A DNA stretch of 64,000 bases from Bugulina stolonifera. Taxonomy: Eukaryota > Bryozoa > Gymnolaemata > Cheilostomatida > Bugulidae. The position numbers were made by a program, and so were the translations under genes. The stretch spans positions 1,655,501 through 1,719,500 of the forward strand of contig OW285192.1 of NCBI GenBank assembly GCA_935421135.1. The letters run 5' to 3'. Of the stretch, positions 37,301-49,245 are shown piece after piece. The notes below the pieces were generated by a model. The model saw nothing but the letters and a program-made list of their open reading frames with translations, had not been told where the DNA came from and ran no database searches. How positions within the stretch are numbered: the stretch's first letter is position 1; every line of letters starts with the position of its first letter.

Positions 37301-39186
37301 GTGTACGTCTGTCTAGTGGCTATAGTGTCTCTAGTAATGATATTCTACTATGCACCAAAGATGGGACAACAGAACGTACTCATCTATATAATCATATGCT
37401 CAGTCGTTGGCTCCCTATCAGTCATGGGATGTAAAGCTATTGGACTAGCTATAGTACAAACCATACACGGTTAGTCTATAATACAACCTACAATGTATAT
37501 GTTCACTTCCTGTCTACCATTATATACAGTTGATGATCTAAATGCTATCCTTTTACCCTCCTGGAACACATCACAGTACATGCAGTACGCACAGTACATG
37601 CAGTACGCACAGTACATACAGTACGCACAGTACATGCAGTGCGCACAGTACATGCAGTACACGCAATACAGTCACCTTCTGGCGTACTCATAACTTGCTC
37701 TGTTCTTCCCCATCTCTTATCATAGTAAATAGTTAGAAATGTGCTGTGTGTAGCCCTACTGGGTTACTCCTTTACACCGCATGCTTACACTATAGAATGT
37801 AACCAAGTGTACCATATACGTTCATTGCTGGAGTGATTCAAATAGGAATGTTCCACCATGTGTGCACCATATAGTATCATCATATCATATTGTCTTTGAT
37901 TGCAGGAAAGAACCAGTTTACCAACTGGTTGACCTACTTCTTCATATTCCAGCTGACTGTGTGTATCTGTGTTCAGATGATATACCTTAACAAAGCTCTG
38001 GATACATTTAACACTTCAGTAGTTACTCCTATATACTATGTCTTCTTTACCACCTTTGTAATAATAGCCTCAGCTATCCTATACAAGGTAAGTCAGCCTC
38101 TCCATTTATATATATGCACATCTGTACATTTATATACACATCTGTACATTTATATACACATCTATACATTCATATACACATCTGTAGGCTTACATTTATA
38201 TACACATATGTACATTTGTATACACATCTGTACATTTATATACACATCTGTAGGCCTACATTTATATACACATCTGTACATTTATATACACATCTATACA
38301 TTCATATACACATCTATGCATTTATATACACATCTGTAGGCTTACATTTATATACACATCTGTACATTTATATACACATCTGTACATTTATATACACATC
38401 TATACATTCATATACACATCTATGCATTTATATACACATCTGTAGGCTTACATTTATATACACATCTGTAGGCCTACATTTATATACACATCTGTACATT
38501 TCCCTGTCAGAGGAAAATCTCTCAGAGACTTAGTTTAAAAATTACCATAGGCATCAGCATTTACAGTCAACAGAATAATAACTTTGGCACTGAACAACCT
38601 GAGAGATGTACAGGACAGGTTTATTTGCCTGTACAAGAGATTGTAGCATGTAAATCACACTGTATACTGTACTAGTAGTAGTAGTAGTAGTAGTGGTAGC
38701 TGTTGGTTGTATGCAATATGGAGTTGTCCTCCCTCTTCCCTCCATCTCATTCATCGATCTCAATTCCAGTCTGTGTTCCACTAATTAGTTTCGACTACAG
38801 CTTCACCTAGTAGAGTAGAGCTAGGGAGTTATTATCCCTACCTAGTAATACATAGTACTGTAGTGTGCATGTTGCTTATCCATATCTTGTGTATTAACTA
38901 TACTCTATACCTATATCTGTAGGAATGGGGTAACCTGGATGCTAAGGGTGTACTTGGTAACCTGTGTGGGTTCCTCACTGTAGTAGGAGGGATATTCCTA
39001 CTCAACGCCTTCAGGGATATGAATATCACATGGAGAGACGTATCCAGTGCTACTAAGAAATCAGCCAGCACTACCGAACCATCCGACTCACATTCGGAAA
39101 CCCACCAGCTGCTGGACGGACCCGGTGAGGAGAGGCGGTTCAGTAATGCATCAGGCAATGGTATTGTGGGTAGAGGCAGTGTATAG
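31390..39186 (+). CDS. NIPA2: NIPA-family magnesium transporter
   Basis: Six certain exons join in phase: 33570-33807, 34026-34173, 34879-35039, 37293-37469, 37906-38087 and 38923-39186 (TAG). They encode about 389 residues with multiple membrane segments. NIPA landmarks are [104 protein letters not shown] and [12 protein letters not shown]. The family carries Mg2+ at plasma and endosomal membranes. Two 5' exons are tentative. An 18-bp microexon (31939-31956, RSEPMT) supplies ATG ACG, in phase with exon 33570. A 111-bp exon (31390-31500) encodes a hydrophobic segment, [13 protein letters not shown], with a GTAAGT donor. The true start is unresolved. Before TM1 is a Ser/Thr-rich linker with N-glycosylation-like NTT and NST. 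AATAAA occurs at 39616. Confidence 0.92.
31990..32245. repeat. Minisatellite in the first NIPA intron
   Basis: Copies of 'tatacacatgtgtatgcat' and 'tggtatacagtaatataca' alternate, starting about 40 bp after the putative microexon donor. Confidence 0.9.
32250..33569 (+). other. Remainder of the NIPA intron before exon 33570
   Basis: Contains a 97-codon open frame (32280-32573) without recognisable domain, probably a decayed repeat, and AT-rich sequence around 33040-33090. No exon was supported. Confidence 0.4.
34174..34878. repeat. NIPA intron made almost wholly of 21-bp minisatellite
   Basis: The 705-bp intron, from its GTATGT donor to its TTACAG acceptor, is filled by about 33 copies of a 21-bp unit like 'tgtatgacactgtatattac', with alternating variants (gacac, tacac, gcac) giving a higher-order pattern. 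Long open frames through it on both strands are by-products of a 21-bp period without stops. Confidence 0.97.
35087..36914 (+). other. NIPA intron, unique part
   Basis: About 1.8 kb of AT-rich intronic DNA with no recognised exon or element. Confidence 0.5.
36918..37320 (+). repeat. Seven tandem copies of a 3' splice site with exon start
   Basis: A 53/54-bp unit, running from 'tggctatacatggtattac' through the acceptor 'tgtattacag' to the exon start 'gtttcatagtgtac', is repeated. Acceptor AGs end at 36970, 37024, 37078, 37132, 37185, 37239 and 37292. Only the last leads into the full exon (37293-37469). Confidence 0.95.
37575..37672. repeat. 18-bp minisatellite in NIPA intron
   Basis: About five copies of 'agtacatgcagtacgcac' lie roughly 100 bp after the donor at 37470. 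Confidence 0.9.
38098..38505. repeat. 20-bp minisatellite beside the NIPA exon 37906-38087 donor
   Basis: About nineteen copies of 'acatttatatacacatctgt', with a longer variant containing 'aggcttacattt', start about 10 bp downstream of the GTAAGT donor at 38088. Confidence 0.95.
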
Positions 39187-40077
39187 GTACTTATGTACTA
39201 ACTGTATGTACCCTGTACCCAGTTATAGGTACCTATTTATTCTCCACTGATTCCAATATTTATGTAGTTCAATCTCTATTAAGAGAATAATTATTTTTCT
39301 ACCTTTACCTATGGTTCTAACATCACATGTATGTAACATAACTTGTAGTATCATACTGATTATTTCTACAATAATTACAAACCTTGAGTGAAGTATCCAC
39401 CTACCTTTATGTTGTGTATGGTGACTTTGCACTGTGTGTGGTCTAGTGTCAGCTCAGCCAATCACATTGTTAGTTGGCTCCACTCTCCCCTCTAGCACAG
39501 GATAGGTGAACAGCTGAACTCCCGCTGTTTAAGGTCGAGTTGTCCCCACTATATACAGTACTGTGTTGTGAGAGGATAACTCAAGATTTTATTAGGATAA
39601 ATTGAATTAATATGCAATAAATTGATTTTGTTTGTTTGTAGCATGCTAGTATTGTTAGTATATTTTGTACAAGTGTGTGCCTGGAAGGCTCATTATTAAT
39701 TCTTTTCATTTCCAAGGGCATTTAAATTATTTTTTAATTGACACATTTTAGCAGCAAACAATTTGAATACATGTGGTGCAACTTTTATGTCAACCTCTCC
39801 ATTATTTATGATGTTTTACACTCATCATGTTAAATACAAGTAGGGAACATTTATATTTAAATAAACTGTAAAGAAATCTACTAAGCATAGCTATTACTTG
39901 TTATTACTACTGCCTGTGAAGGGGTTTAATTGCTCCATAGTTGCCTTGTTATCTATTCAGTGTTAGAAGTGAGAGTATACAATAGTACATGTCCAGTGTG
40001 CCCCCTCTAAACAGTGTGTATCCACCTCACATATCTAATTCACCATGTGTATAATATAATGAAATGTACACTGTATA
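39187..40077 (+). other. 3' UTR and downstream flank of the NIPA gene
   Basis: Contains the likely polyadenylation signal AATAAA at 39616-39621 and another AATAAA near 39860. No further gene was recognised. Confidence 0.5.
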
Positions 40078-40081
40078 AACC

Positions 40082-40484
40082 TGTAATGGTACGCACAGTC
40101 GTCTCCTACACCTGACACTCATTATTATGTGTGCTTACATGTATGTCGTCTTTTCCGACACTACGTCGGGCGGAAGTCCTTATACTATATAAAGGGCATT
40201 GTTTCACTGTTCATTGTCTCAGTCTTCACTTGGCTTTCAATAAAGACACATCTATACTTGATACAGAGACTTTCACTTCCTTTTGTCAGGTCGGATCACT
40301 CTCTTTCAACGTATAGTCTGAAGGTCAGACTTGAGACCAGATGGGTCGTCTCTGGTAGTTATTGGGCTACTGAGACCGCTCGATCTTTCATGTAATGCGA
40401 AGGCCTAGCACCACTCATAGGCACTTCAATTCTGAGTCGGTAGTCGTCCAAGGACGACCGCACCAAATCACAGAAACCATTACA
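40082..40484 (+). mobile_element. Solo LTR, short variant (403 bp)
   Basis: It begins TGTAATGG and ends CCATTACA, with a 4-bp target duplication AACC (40078-40081 and 40485-40488). Inside are CGGAAGT (40171), a TATATAAA box (40186) and AATAAA (40239), in the order expected for an LTR U3-R-U5. Compared with the LTR at 42732 it lacks about 260 bp of U3. Confidence 0.88.
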
Positions 40485-41243
40485 AACCATCTCCATTTAT
40501 GGCTTAAAACTTTGACTACAGTGTACAGTGTAACTATGAAGTTGTCCTCTCCCTAAGTGTATGTCCCCAGAAATGCAGAAGCCCACATCATGTGTTAGGA
40601 GTAGGATTTACATATTGTGGTGAGGCAGGACATTTCATTATATAGCCTTAGCCTCCCCGACTGACATTCAGTGCACACTAGTGCCTGGTAGTAACAGTTG
40701 TCTCCCTCAACTCATACTTGCATGATTACTCTTGTACTTACCTTGTCCTGTATGTATGTACTCATACTTGTTGTTCATAGTTACCTCTATTATGCGATTC
40801 CTGGATTACTGGTTGTAACTTACTTAATAGTCGATGCAAAACTTCTGCTTCGTCCTAAAGTCGTCCTTAGTATATAAGTTCTTCGCATATAAAGCGAGTG
40901 CTTTTTCATTATGTTAATTGTGTCTCAAGAATCATAGAACTCTGCACCATGCAACATTAACAGAAATTGAAATCGTGCAAAACTTGCATAAACTAATTGA
41001 CCTGATTAAGTGTCCAATTCAGGCTGAACACCTACACCTAAACGTACACTATTACATGTAGGCCTACACTTATACCTACTGCCACACATACAATGTACAC
41101 CTACACCAATACACACATACACATACACTTCGCAGAACATGTATATCTGCATATAATCTATTTTAGCAGTAGAAAAAATTAATATTATATTATATAATTG
41201 TATAAAGAAAATAGCCAAACCCCCTAACATTATGTATATACAT

Positions 41244-42440
41244 CAGGGGCGGATTTGGGGGTCCCGCCCTCCCTGCCATGGCGGGACCTTCCATTTCTAA
41301 TAAAAAAATTAAATTGCCACCTATCAATGATAACACACAGTTGTAAGTTTATTTGCGGAGGCATCCTACCCTGCCCAGCATAATCTAAGCATATTATGAT
41401 GAAAATGATGCTATATGGCTATAACATACCAAAAGATAGCTTAGGAATTGAGCTTTCATCCTATAAAATTTATAGTAAGGATATTTCAGTACCCTCCCAC
41501 TACTGGTAGTCTTTTATTTGCCAGGAAATAAGACTACACTAATTACTTTACAATGAGTGACTTTTGATAGACTATACTTGTGACCACAGTAAATGTTATT
41601 ACCAGTTATAATAACAAAATAATTGCTGCCATCAATGAGCTGCTGCTGCTGGGCTGAGTCAGAGCCATTCACTCAATGGCTCTGGGCTGAGTAATACATT
41701 TTCTAACAGTGCCACAGCATTATTTCTGAAGATATACATGTATGTACCTCTGAAATTTCATAAGCTACTTCATGTCATGTGCACATGCTCTCAAGGCTCA
41801 AACATTACAAAAGAAGTAATGTCTCCACATACATGTACATGTAGATGCCATGCACTAAATTGTCCATACTCTCCAGTTTTTGGGAAACCTAGGATAATAA
41901 CACTTTCATCTCTGTCTACCACAAAATTTAGCATCATTTCTCTTTTCATAAAGTCATGTGATGGCATATATTTTTAATAGGCTACAAAATAATCTTGAGC
42001 CCTGGCACAGTAACCATAGTTATAAACAAGCTAATTTTAATTATTTCTATTTCTAATACACAGTCAAGCATTCATAATATGTAAAGTAGCCCCTGCAACA
42101 TACTTGCCCAAGATATCACTGCTCTAAATTTATTATTATTGCATTTCTGCAAAGTAGAAATTCCTGCATTTATCTTAGTTGTAAATCCTCACTTACTAAA
42201 TCTTTACGCATCCCCAGAAACACAACATTTTTTTAACTGGTTACTGAGATCAACTAGCATGTGACAGAAACATGTTGATTCCAAGTGTAAGTGTGCATAA
42301 ATTTGCTTCATTTAACACAAAACCCAGCATATAGCTTCGGCGTCCGGGGCGCTGCCCCGGACCCCGCCAGGGGGCCTGGCCGGCCCCCTGGACCCCCGCC
42401 TGTTGGCAGAACCCTTCAAACTGAGCCAGATCCGCCCCTG
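41244..42440. mobile_element. hAT element with exact 8-bp target duplication (1.2 kb)
   Basis: The ends CAGGGGCGGATTTGG and CAGGGGCGGATCTGG (reverse complement) are flanked by ATATACAT at 41236-41243 and 42441-42448. A GC-rich hairpin-prone patch (42333-42405, 'ggggcgctgcccc') sits near the right end. There is no transposase frame, so it is non-autonomous. Confidence 0.9.
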
Positions 42441-42731
42441 ATATACATGTATATGTTCTTGTAAGCTACATGTGCTTAAAATTTGTGTAATTAGATAGAG
42501 GCTTTTGTCTGTCACTATCTTTAAATGCTGGCAAGTCAAATTATATTCTCTCTTTTCGCTTGTCTTCATGCTAATATCAACCACTTAATTTTATGTTCAA
42601 CTATATTTAATTGAAACAAGTAGACAGTGGCCCACCTCAAGTGTGAGAATTTTATGTGGCGCACTTCGGCCACCTCTGATGTACAATGTACATTGTACTT
42701 GTATAAACTTGTATTTTTCAGCGTATTATAT

Positions 42732-43394
42732 TGTGATGGTACGCCCAGTCGTATCTTACATCTGACACTCATTATTGTGTGCATACATGTATATATCTGC
42801 TTGCACTTTACTCTTATATTGTTATATATGATTATATGATTATATCTAAGTCTTTTAATGCCTTTTATACCCATGTACAGAGGCCCGACCTCTCAGAATC
42901 CATTGATATTCATTTTGTACATGAATTGGACCATTATAAGCAACTTTTGTAGAACCCGACCTATTTTGGGTCGGCCGTCGGGCTTCCGGCGGCCATCTTG
43001 TTGCGCAACTTCCGGACGACCACACGTCGTCTTTTCCCGACGTCACGTCGGCCGGAAGTCCTTATACTATATAAAGGGCACTGTTTTACTGTTCATTGTC
43101 TCAGTCTACACTTGGCTTTCAATAAAGACACATCTATACTTGATACAGGGACTTTCTCTTCCTTTTACTAGGTCATTCGCTTAGCGAACCGCCTACTAGG
43201 TCGAACTACTCTCTTTCATTGTATAGTCTGAAGGTCGGACTTGAGATCAGATGGGTCGTCTTTGGTAGTATTTGGGCTACTGAGACCGCTCGATCTTTCA
43301 TGTAATGCGAAGTCCTATTACCACTCATAGGCACTTCATTTCTGGGTCGATAGTCGTCCAAGGACGACCGCACCAAATCACAGAAACCATTACA
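42732..43394 (+). mobile_element. Solo LTR, long variant (663 bp)
   Basis: TGTGATGG at the left end, CCATTACA at the right end, 4-bp target duplication ATAT (42728-42731 and 43395-43398). It contains the CGACGTCACGTCGG palindrome, CCGGAAGT, a TATATAAA box and AATAAAGACA, and is closely similar to the LTR at 40082 from the TATA box onward. Confidence 0.88.
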
Positions 43395-43414
43395 ATATTT
43401 GGGTTAGACTTAGT

Positions 43415-43665
43415 ATATTTAGCCGTTTTGGGCTGAAAAATGAAACTGCTTGTTAGGGCTTATTAGTTACTACCACTTGACAGTTGGCACATGAGACTTG
43501 GAACATGGGCTACATTAATGGATAACACTTGTGACATCCTAGCAAATATATCATGTTGGTATTGTGTTGGGCGTGAACCGTGTGTGGAGCCTTCCACAGG
43601 ATTAAAACATCCCATGGAAACTTTCATGGGAAAACCATCTATTGCCTATTAGCTACTACTTGTTG
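43415..43665 (+). other. Partial duplicate of the 5' flank of the 45769 gene
   Basis: Segments such as 'aatgaaactgcttgtt' and 'ctttcatgggaaaaccat' match 45283-45430 in the same order ('aatgaaactgcctgtt', 'ctgtcatgggaaacccat'). The small gene's coding region does not follow here. Confidence 0.5.
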
Positions 43666-44159
43666 ATAGACAATCAATTACTAGCATTATTATAATAATG
43701 ATCCTAAGCTAAAGCTGGCTACTACTGATCACCACTACAGCTCACTATGAAAATGAAGTAACAGATAAAAATCGAAGACAACATGTGGAACACCACGACA
43801 ATATTGTAAAGATTTAGCACTTATTATTAACGGAGGGGGGTACGAGAGTGGCCAATCGTAGAAGTACGAGGTGTGACTGACTCGCAATGCTGCTACCAAC
43901 TTGTCGTTATTATGACTAACAAGTCCGAGTTGCTATCTGTGCTTATATCTGCAGAGTGGTACGACCTATCTGGCTACCCTAGTTATTCTAGCTTTCAGCT
44001 CTGTGATGGACCTACGCTAAGAGATCCCAAGAGTAGAATGAAGCGTAACAAAATTATATAGGGTAAAGAGAAGTCCATTTATTGGAGTCCAGACAACAAT
44101 ACTAACTAACATATTAAATTTCTCAACTTATATACCACACATAAATCTTCAGTTATATT

Positions 44160-44290
44160 ATATGTAAATTGTATATATTGTATAGTAAATGTAAATTGTA
44201 TTATTGTATATTATGTTGTTTAATTGTATAATATAATTGTATAAGTGTATATTGTACATATTGTATAATTATATATTGTATATCATATTG
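44160..44290. repeat. TA-rich simple repeat
   Basis: Irregular repeats of ttgtata/attatattg, immediately before the next LTR-like sequence. Confidence 0.7.
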
Positions 44291-44996
44291 TTGTAGCCAA
44301 ACTATCACTATAGACATAGCCATCGCTACTAACAGTGCCTTGTTACTCAATTGTTATGAACATTACACTTATTTATTATGCATGATGACTATCCTGTGCA
44401 TAACCATAATATGTTACATTTCCCTGTTGTCAAATAACTATGTATAAATACCCATGTAACTGAGGCCGACGTCTCAGAATTTGATGTAGTTAAGTTTGCA
44501 CATGTTTCGTATGTTTTCAAGCATATTTTGTTTGAGGCCAACCCATGTTAGGTCAGGCCTCGGGCTTCCAGCCTCCATCTTGTTGTGCAAATTCCGGACG
44601 ATGCTACGTCATCCTTTTACCGGAACCCATTTCCAGAAGTTGAAAACTATATAAAGGGAATGTTTTATACTGTTATTGTCTCAGTTGATGCTTGGATCGC
44701 AATAAAGACACTTATATACTACTTATAGAGAGTCTTCTCTGTAGTACAGGTATTTCCAGCTGATAAGGTTTTATAACCTTGATGCCCGAACAACCTACTA
44801 GGACTGAACATACTCTTTCTCAAGTATAGCACATAAGCATTGACTCGGGACCACATGGGTCGTCTTGGTTAACTTATTGAGTACAATACAAGTACTGTCG
44901 ATCTTTCATGTAATGCACAAGGCCTAGCACCGCTCATAGGCTCTTCACTTGTGCTAGTGAGTCGTCCCTCGACCTCACGTACACAAAAGCATTACA
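44289..44996 (+). mobile_element. Diverged solo LTR
   Basis: It ends GCATTACA and contains CCAGAAGT, ACTATATAAAGGG, GTCTCAGTT and AATAAAGACAC in the same order as the LTRs at 40082 and 42732, with 'gtaatgc...ggcctagcaccgctcat' near the end. The left end (TGTTGTAGCC) is uncertain and no target duplication is clear. Confidence 0.7.
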
Positions 44997-45589
44997 GTAT
45001 ATTGTATATATAAAATAACCCAAAATAATAATCATACAAAATTATCACATGGTATGACTAGGCATTGGGAGGGACGACTAGGACATGACAGTAGGTGCCG
45101 AGGGCCGATACAAAAGGTCAGTCCGTAAGTTATGTAGGTATAAAGTAATAAACTGTTATTATATGTGTAGGGAATGTGAACTTCAGTCTCTAGCCATTAT
45201 CTTGATTCAGTCAGCTGAGTGCCTGGAGGCTAGAGATAGCCTGAGTGCATCAGCGATAATTGCTCTATGAGGATGCATATTATTTACATGTAGCCATTTT
45301 GTCTGGGCTGCATGGGAAATGAAACTGCCTGTTTTGAATCACCAGTTAATGCTTTATTTCCAACAATATTGTATTTTGTTAGTAAGAACTGTCATGGGAA
45401 ACCCATGTATTGTCTATTACTTCACTGTTGCTTTTATGGGATCATTTCAAGTGAATCACTTGACAAGAGAAGTTGCCAAGTGACTGAGATCACAGAGAGT
45501 GAGATAAAATTGGTGACCATCTTTATACTTGAGAACTGCTGAATTGGTAAGTATAGTTAGTAATGCAGTTACAGTATTATAGCTCATGG

Positions 45590-45735
45590 GTCTCAGTTGG
45601 CTCACCCACTGGTCAGCGGCTAGATTCCTACTGGGACAGCTGTAGATGCCAAACTGGCAATTCTGGCTACCTTTCTGACATACTGTACAATACTGTACAT
45701 GGGTTTATTTGGGCATTAAACAGATAAACATGGCT
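45590..45735 (+). mobile_element. Possible degenerate SINE
   Basis: A box-A-like TCTCAGTTGGCTCA and a weak box-B-like GGCTAGATTCCTA are followed by 'tttgggcattaaacagat'. It is too diverged to be sure. Confidence 0.3.
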
Positions 45736-45768
45736 CCCATTCATCCCATAGCCATTGTATTTTAGACA

Positions 45769-46020
45769 ATGGCAGATGATTTAGAAAATCTGACTGTAAA
45801 CAGTGAGAAACCAGAAGATGGGAGTAAACAGGGTGGAGGAGAGACTAAAGGACCTTCACAAACCAAGATATGCCTTGTGGCTACAGTGTCCACCGTTGCT
45901 GCTATGTTAGCCTGTTTGTTCATACCCTTACCAGCATTGGGAATGGGGTGTGCAATTATTATAACTGCATGTTCTACTGCCTACTGCTGCGAATCCAAGG
46001 AACAGCGCTATCAACATTGA
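45769..46020 (+). CDS. Small acidic protein with C-terminal membrane segment, unknown
   Basis: An 83-residue intronless frame. Residues 1-30 are acidic and polar (MADDLENLTVNSEKPEDGSK). Residues about 34-75 are hydrophobic with a central Pro pair (CLFIPLPALGMGC) that could form one long or two short membrane spans. It ends AYCCESKEQRYQH, whose cysteines could be palmitoylated. The ATG lies 3 bp after 'tgtattttag', an acceptor-like sequence, so the coding exon probably follows a 5' UTR intron; a possible donor is GTAAGT at 45547. AATAAA lies at 46151. The C-terminal segment resembles that of the frame at 49567 (the shared pattern is G, then IT, then S and YC). I recognise no known family. Confidence 0.55.
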   Translation: MADDLENLTVNSEKPEDGSKQGGGETKGPSQTKICLVATVSTVAAMLACLFIPLPALGMGCAIIITACSTAYCCESKEQRYQH

Positions 46021-46159
46021 AACTAACTCAAACTTCTTCAAATGCATTATGTCTGGCTATATGCTATGTCAAGTTGTGCACCATCTAAAGTTATATAACT
46101 GAATAAGCTTGTTTTTTCGTGTACCACAACCTTCATAACACCTGTTATGTAATAAATAA

Positions 46160-46530
46160 ATGTCTGCATATTATAAGGATTATAATACAATATCCTATGT
46201 GCACACTTCCATATTTATGTACACTCCACTGTATCACCAGGCAATGTGACTGTCTGCAATTATGGTAAAAGATAAAACATGCTGAGCTGTTAAATGCCAC
46301 AAAGAGTTTGAAGGGGACATACCTTGCCCTGAGGCCAGTTGTTAGACACATAATAATATTACACTTTGCCTAAGCATGTTACATGTGCATCAGTTTACAC
46401 CCTTTTACAATGCACTCTAACATTGACACTGCATTAATATACCACTGCATGGAAGTTTGAAGACAATTACAAAATTATTATAGCTGATACACATGATTGT
46501 ATATACTATGTACGATAAACATTACCTACA
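46160..46530. other. Flank without recognised content
   Basis: AT-rich, no gene or element supported. Confidence 0.35.
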
Positions 46531-46531
46531 T

Positions 46532-46901
46532 TGTATGTCACAGTTTGCTGCCTGATTTTAGGGCCGACCCCTTTTTGTATCTGCCCTTTTTGGTGCCTAC
46601 TTTTATGTCCTCATCGTCCCTCCAAGGTGCATCAGCCCTGAAGCTTTATGTAAATAAGTTAACTAATGGGTAATTATTGTAGGCCTATATTCCATCAGCC
46701 TGCCAGGTTAGGTCCAGTGATCGGAAGTTAGTGTTATATAAAAGGAGTCACTTCTTCTATATTAGTTCAGTTGTGACTCGAAGTGCAATAAAGTAGCATC
46801 TATATTATCTATTCTTTAGACTATCCTAGGAGTCTCTCAGCTTAGGTTCCTCATGGAACTAAAGCCCAGAGCAACTAGGATAGTTAGGTCACACCCTTAC
46901 A
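46532..46901 (+). mobile_element. Diverged short solo LTR
   Basis: Starts near TGTATGTCAC and ends CCCTTACA. It contains GATCGGAAGT, TTATATAAAAGG, 'agttcagttgtgactcg' and AATAAAG in the same order as the other LTRs. Boundaries are approximate and no target duplication was found. Confidence 0.55.
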
Positions 46902-47007
46902 TAACACATGCATGTAGATAGAGAATATAGTCTAACCTGTTGGTAATCACTGGAATAATCACAAGTGAAACCATTATATTATTTATTAATAATACAGCAT
47001 CATTAGG

Positions 47008-47026
47008 TTGCCCCTCCCCCCCCCCC
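47008..47026. repeat. C-rich simple repeat
   Basis: A cytosine run with few interruptions ('cctccccccccccc'). Confidence 0.9.
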
Positions 47027-47140
47027 ACCCCAGCTCGATTATAGCTTCAGTGGATTGTAGAGTACTGGGTCGAGCGCTACCACCAGCCCATCTTTACAAT
47101 AGTTGGTGCTCCAGCTAATAAATAGGGTTACAAAAGTGGA

Positions 47141-47306
47141 GTTAGGTGCAGAAGTGGAGAAATTTGAGATAGCCTTTGTTTTTCGCCAAAAATGAAGCAG
47201 GAGAAGTTGTCTTCTCTATATTTTGCTGGTTGACCGCCCTTACCCCAAACCCCAACCACAAACAAGGAACTAAGGCTATCCAAATTTCTCCACTACTGCA
47301 CCTAAC
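47141..47306. mobile_element. 166-bp inverted-repeat element (MITE)
   Basis: The ends GTTAGGTGCAG-AAGTGGAGAAATTT and its inverse AAATTTCTCCACTACTGCACCTAAC pair over about 25 bp. A truncated copy lies at 443-557. Confidence 0.75.
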
Positions 47307-47830
47307 AGCAAAAGTGATAACCTAAACTATTGCCTATCTTTGATACTGTCACTACAATGTACACATGGCACACAACATTTGCCATAATAGATATCGGTTG
47401 TGTCATAATTGGTAGTTGTCCTCTACCACATTGCTTACTCTTCATTAATTGAGAGAGAATAACTCCTCCAATATCTTTGATTGAATACATTGGAAATTAC
47501 AACATTAGGTATTGGTATTTTTGGGAAAGTACAGTTTTGACATACTTGACAACCATCTATATGAAATACTGTACAGTTTCAATGCCATTTAGTGTATAAA
47601 TGAGTGCAATGGCTTGGCAGGTATGTTATAGCCTGAGTGTAATCTTTGTTTGCAATCTACAACATTACTCCATCTCTATTACTCAGCTGGGGTGCCCACG
47701 AATATTTAACATATATAATTCATCATACTACTGATATGCGTACATAGTTATAGTTATAGGTAAGTACATGTACATCGTAACTACTAGTTGTATATGTACT
47801 TGTATATGTCATTATATGCAGTGAGAATAT

Positions 47831-49245
47831 TGTGGTGAAACAGCCTCCATGGTAACTGCCTCCCTGGGCTAGCCACACTGACATTGACATTCATATACAT
47901 ACATGTATTGTTATAGACATGCTCCTGAGCACTGACAATGGACCCTTGAGGCTACTAGTTAAGGCTTAGCTAATTATATAATCCTCACTCTAGTATTATG
48001 TAATCAGTGTCTGTAGCCAATTATAGTACTTCACTACTAGCCTTTACTTTTGTGAACGGCCTTATTGTTATATATATGAACGACTTTATGCCAATGGCCT
48101 ACTATTAATGTGACCGGACACTGTTCGTCCTTTGTTTAGTATAAAAGCAGCTGAATACCACTTATCTTTCTCTTTATGCTGCATGCTTTTGTGCTGTGAA
48201 CATCTATCCTATTCAATACACTATTGCACACAGTAAGGAAGCCAGTATTGTTTAGCCTTAGACAGTAACAGTATCTAAAGAGCAGTTGCCTCTCAGGTGT
48301 ATGCACATAGGTAGTTGATTGGTTTGCTATGGCCGTTGGTGGTTGGTGTACACTGGGTCTCGTGTACACATCCACAACAGTATTACCACTTATCAATATT
48401 ATTCATTCATGCATTATTGTCTCACCTTGTACAATTATTATACATGCATGCTTTTACTATAAATTATAATCAACCACTTATGGTGTGCTCTATTATTGTT
48501 ATCCACCAATCAGATTATTGCAATTACACTTGGTTTTTCCCACATATTATAAGCAATTATCTTGTCTTATCTGATTGTCCTAAACTGAGTCTTTTACCAT
48601 GTACTTTTTAAGGCCAATATCTTGGAATAGGCTCATACTTATATACTTTCCATTTCGGACCATTGTAAGCACCTTTTGTGCCAAAGCCGACCCTTTTTGT
48701 GGCCGACGTCGGGTGGAACCATCCATGTTGTTGCATCAGTTCCGGACCCGATACCTTATCGGCCTCGTTTTGCCGGAAGTAGATTTAGTATATAAGGTAG
48801 CACATTTTCTGTACGAAATCAGTTGTTGATTGCGCTCTAATAAAGCAACATCTCCTAACTCAAACCTGGAGGCTTACTCTTGTAGGCGGGTAACTCCACC
48901 GGCGGATCTATAGATCCATACGGCTCGAGTACACCACTTCTACGGCTTAGGTCGATCCCGGATTCTATATGAATCTAGCGTCGGGCTTAAGTTCTTAGAA
49001 TATCAGATCTTTCATTGCACTCCTCTGGAGTATAAAGTCTACAGACCTACGTCGGTCCTGGGCTCTTCAATGAGTCTCAGCATCGGTCTACGCCCAGGAG
49101 ATATATAATAACAAGAGCACCTAATAACTGTTCACTCTTTTATGTAATGTGTGGAAGGTCACTTGGTCGTCCTCTACCAACTTCCAAGCCCTTCCCATTC
49201 TCGTGCCCTCGGCACCCGCATGTAAATAAACACTAAAACATTACA
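47831..49245 (+). mobile_element. Long diverged solo LTR (up to 1.4 kb)
   Basis: The right end is AAACATTACA and the best left end is TGTGGTGAAAC, giving a 4-bp duplication ATAT (47827-47830 and 49246-49249). Another possible left end lies near 48010 (TGTCTGTAGCC, like 44289). It holds GCCGACGTCGG, GCCGGAAGT, a TATATAAGG box near 48790 and AATAAAGCAA, then a long U5-like region. A second TATAAAAG sequence occurs near 48142. Confidence 0.65.

Noticed and set aside
37890..38533. Frames rich in [12 protein letters not shown]
   Set aside because: Translation of the 20-bp intronic minisatellite; only 37906-38087 is exon.
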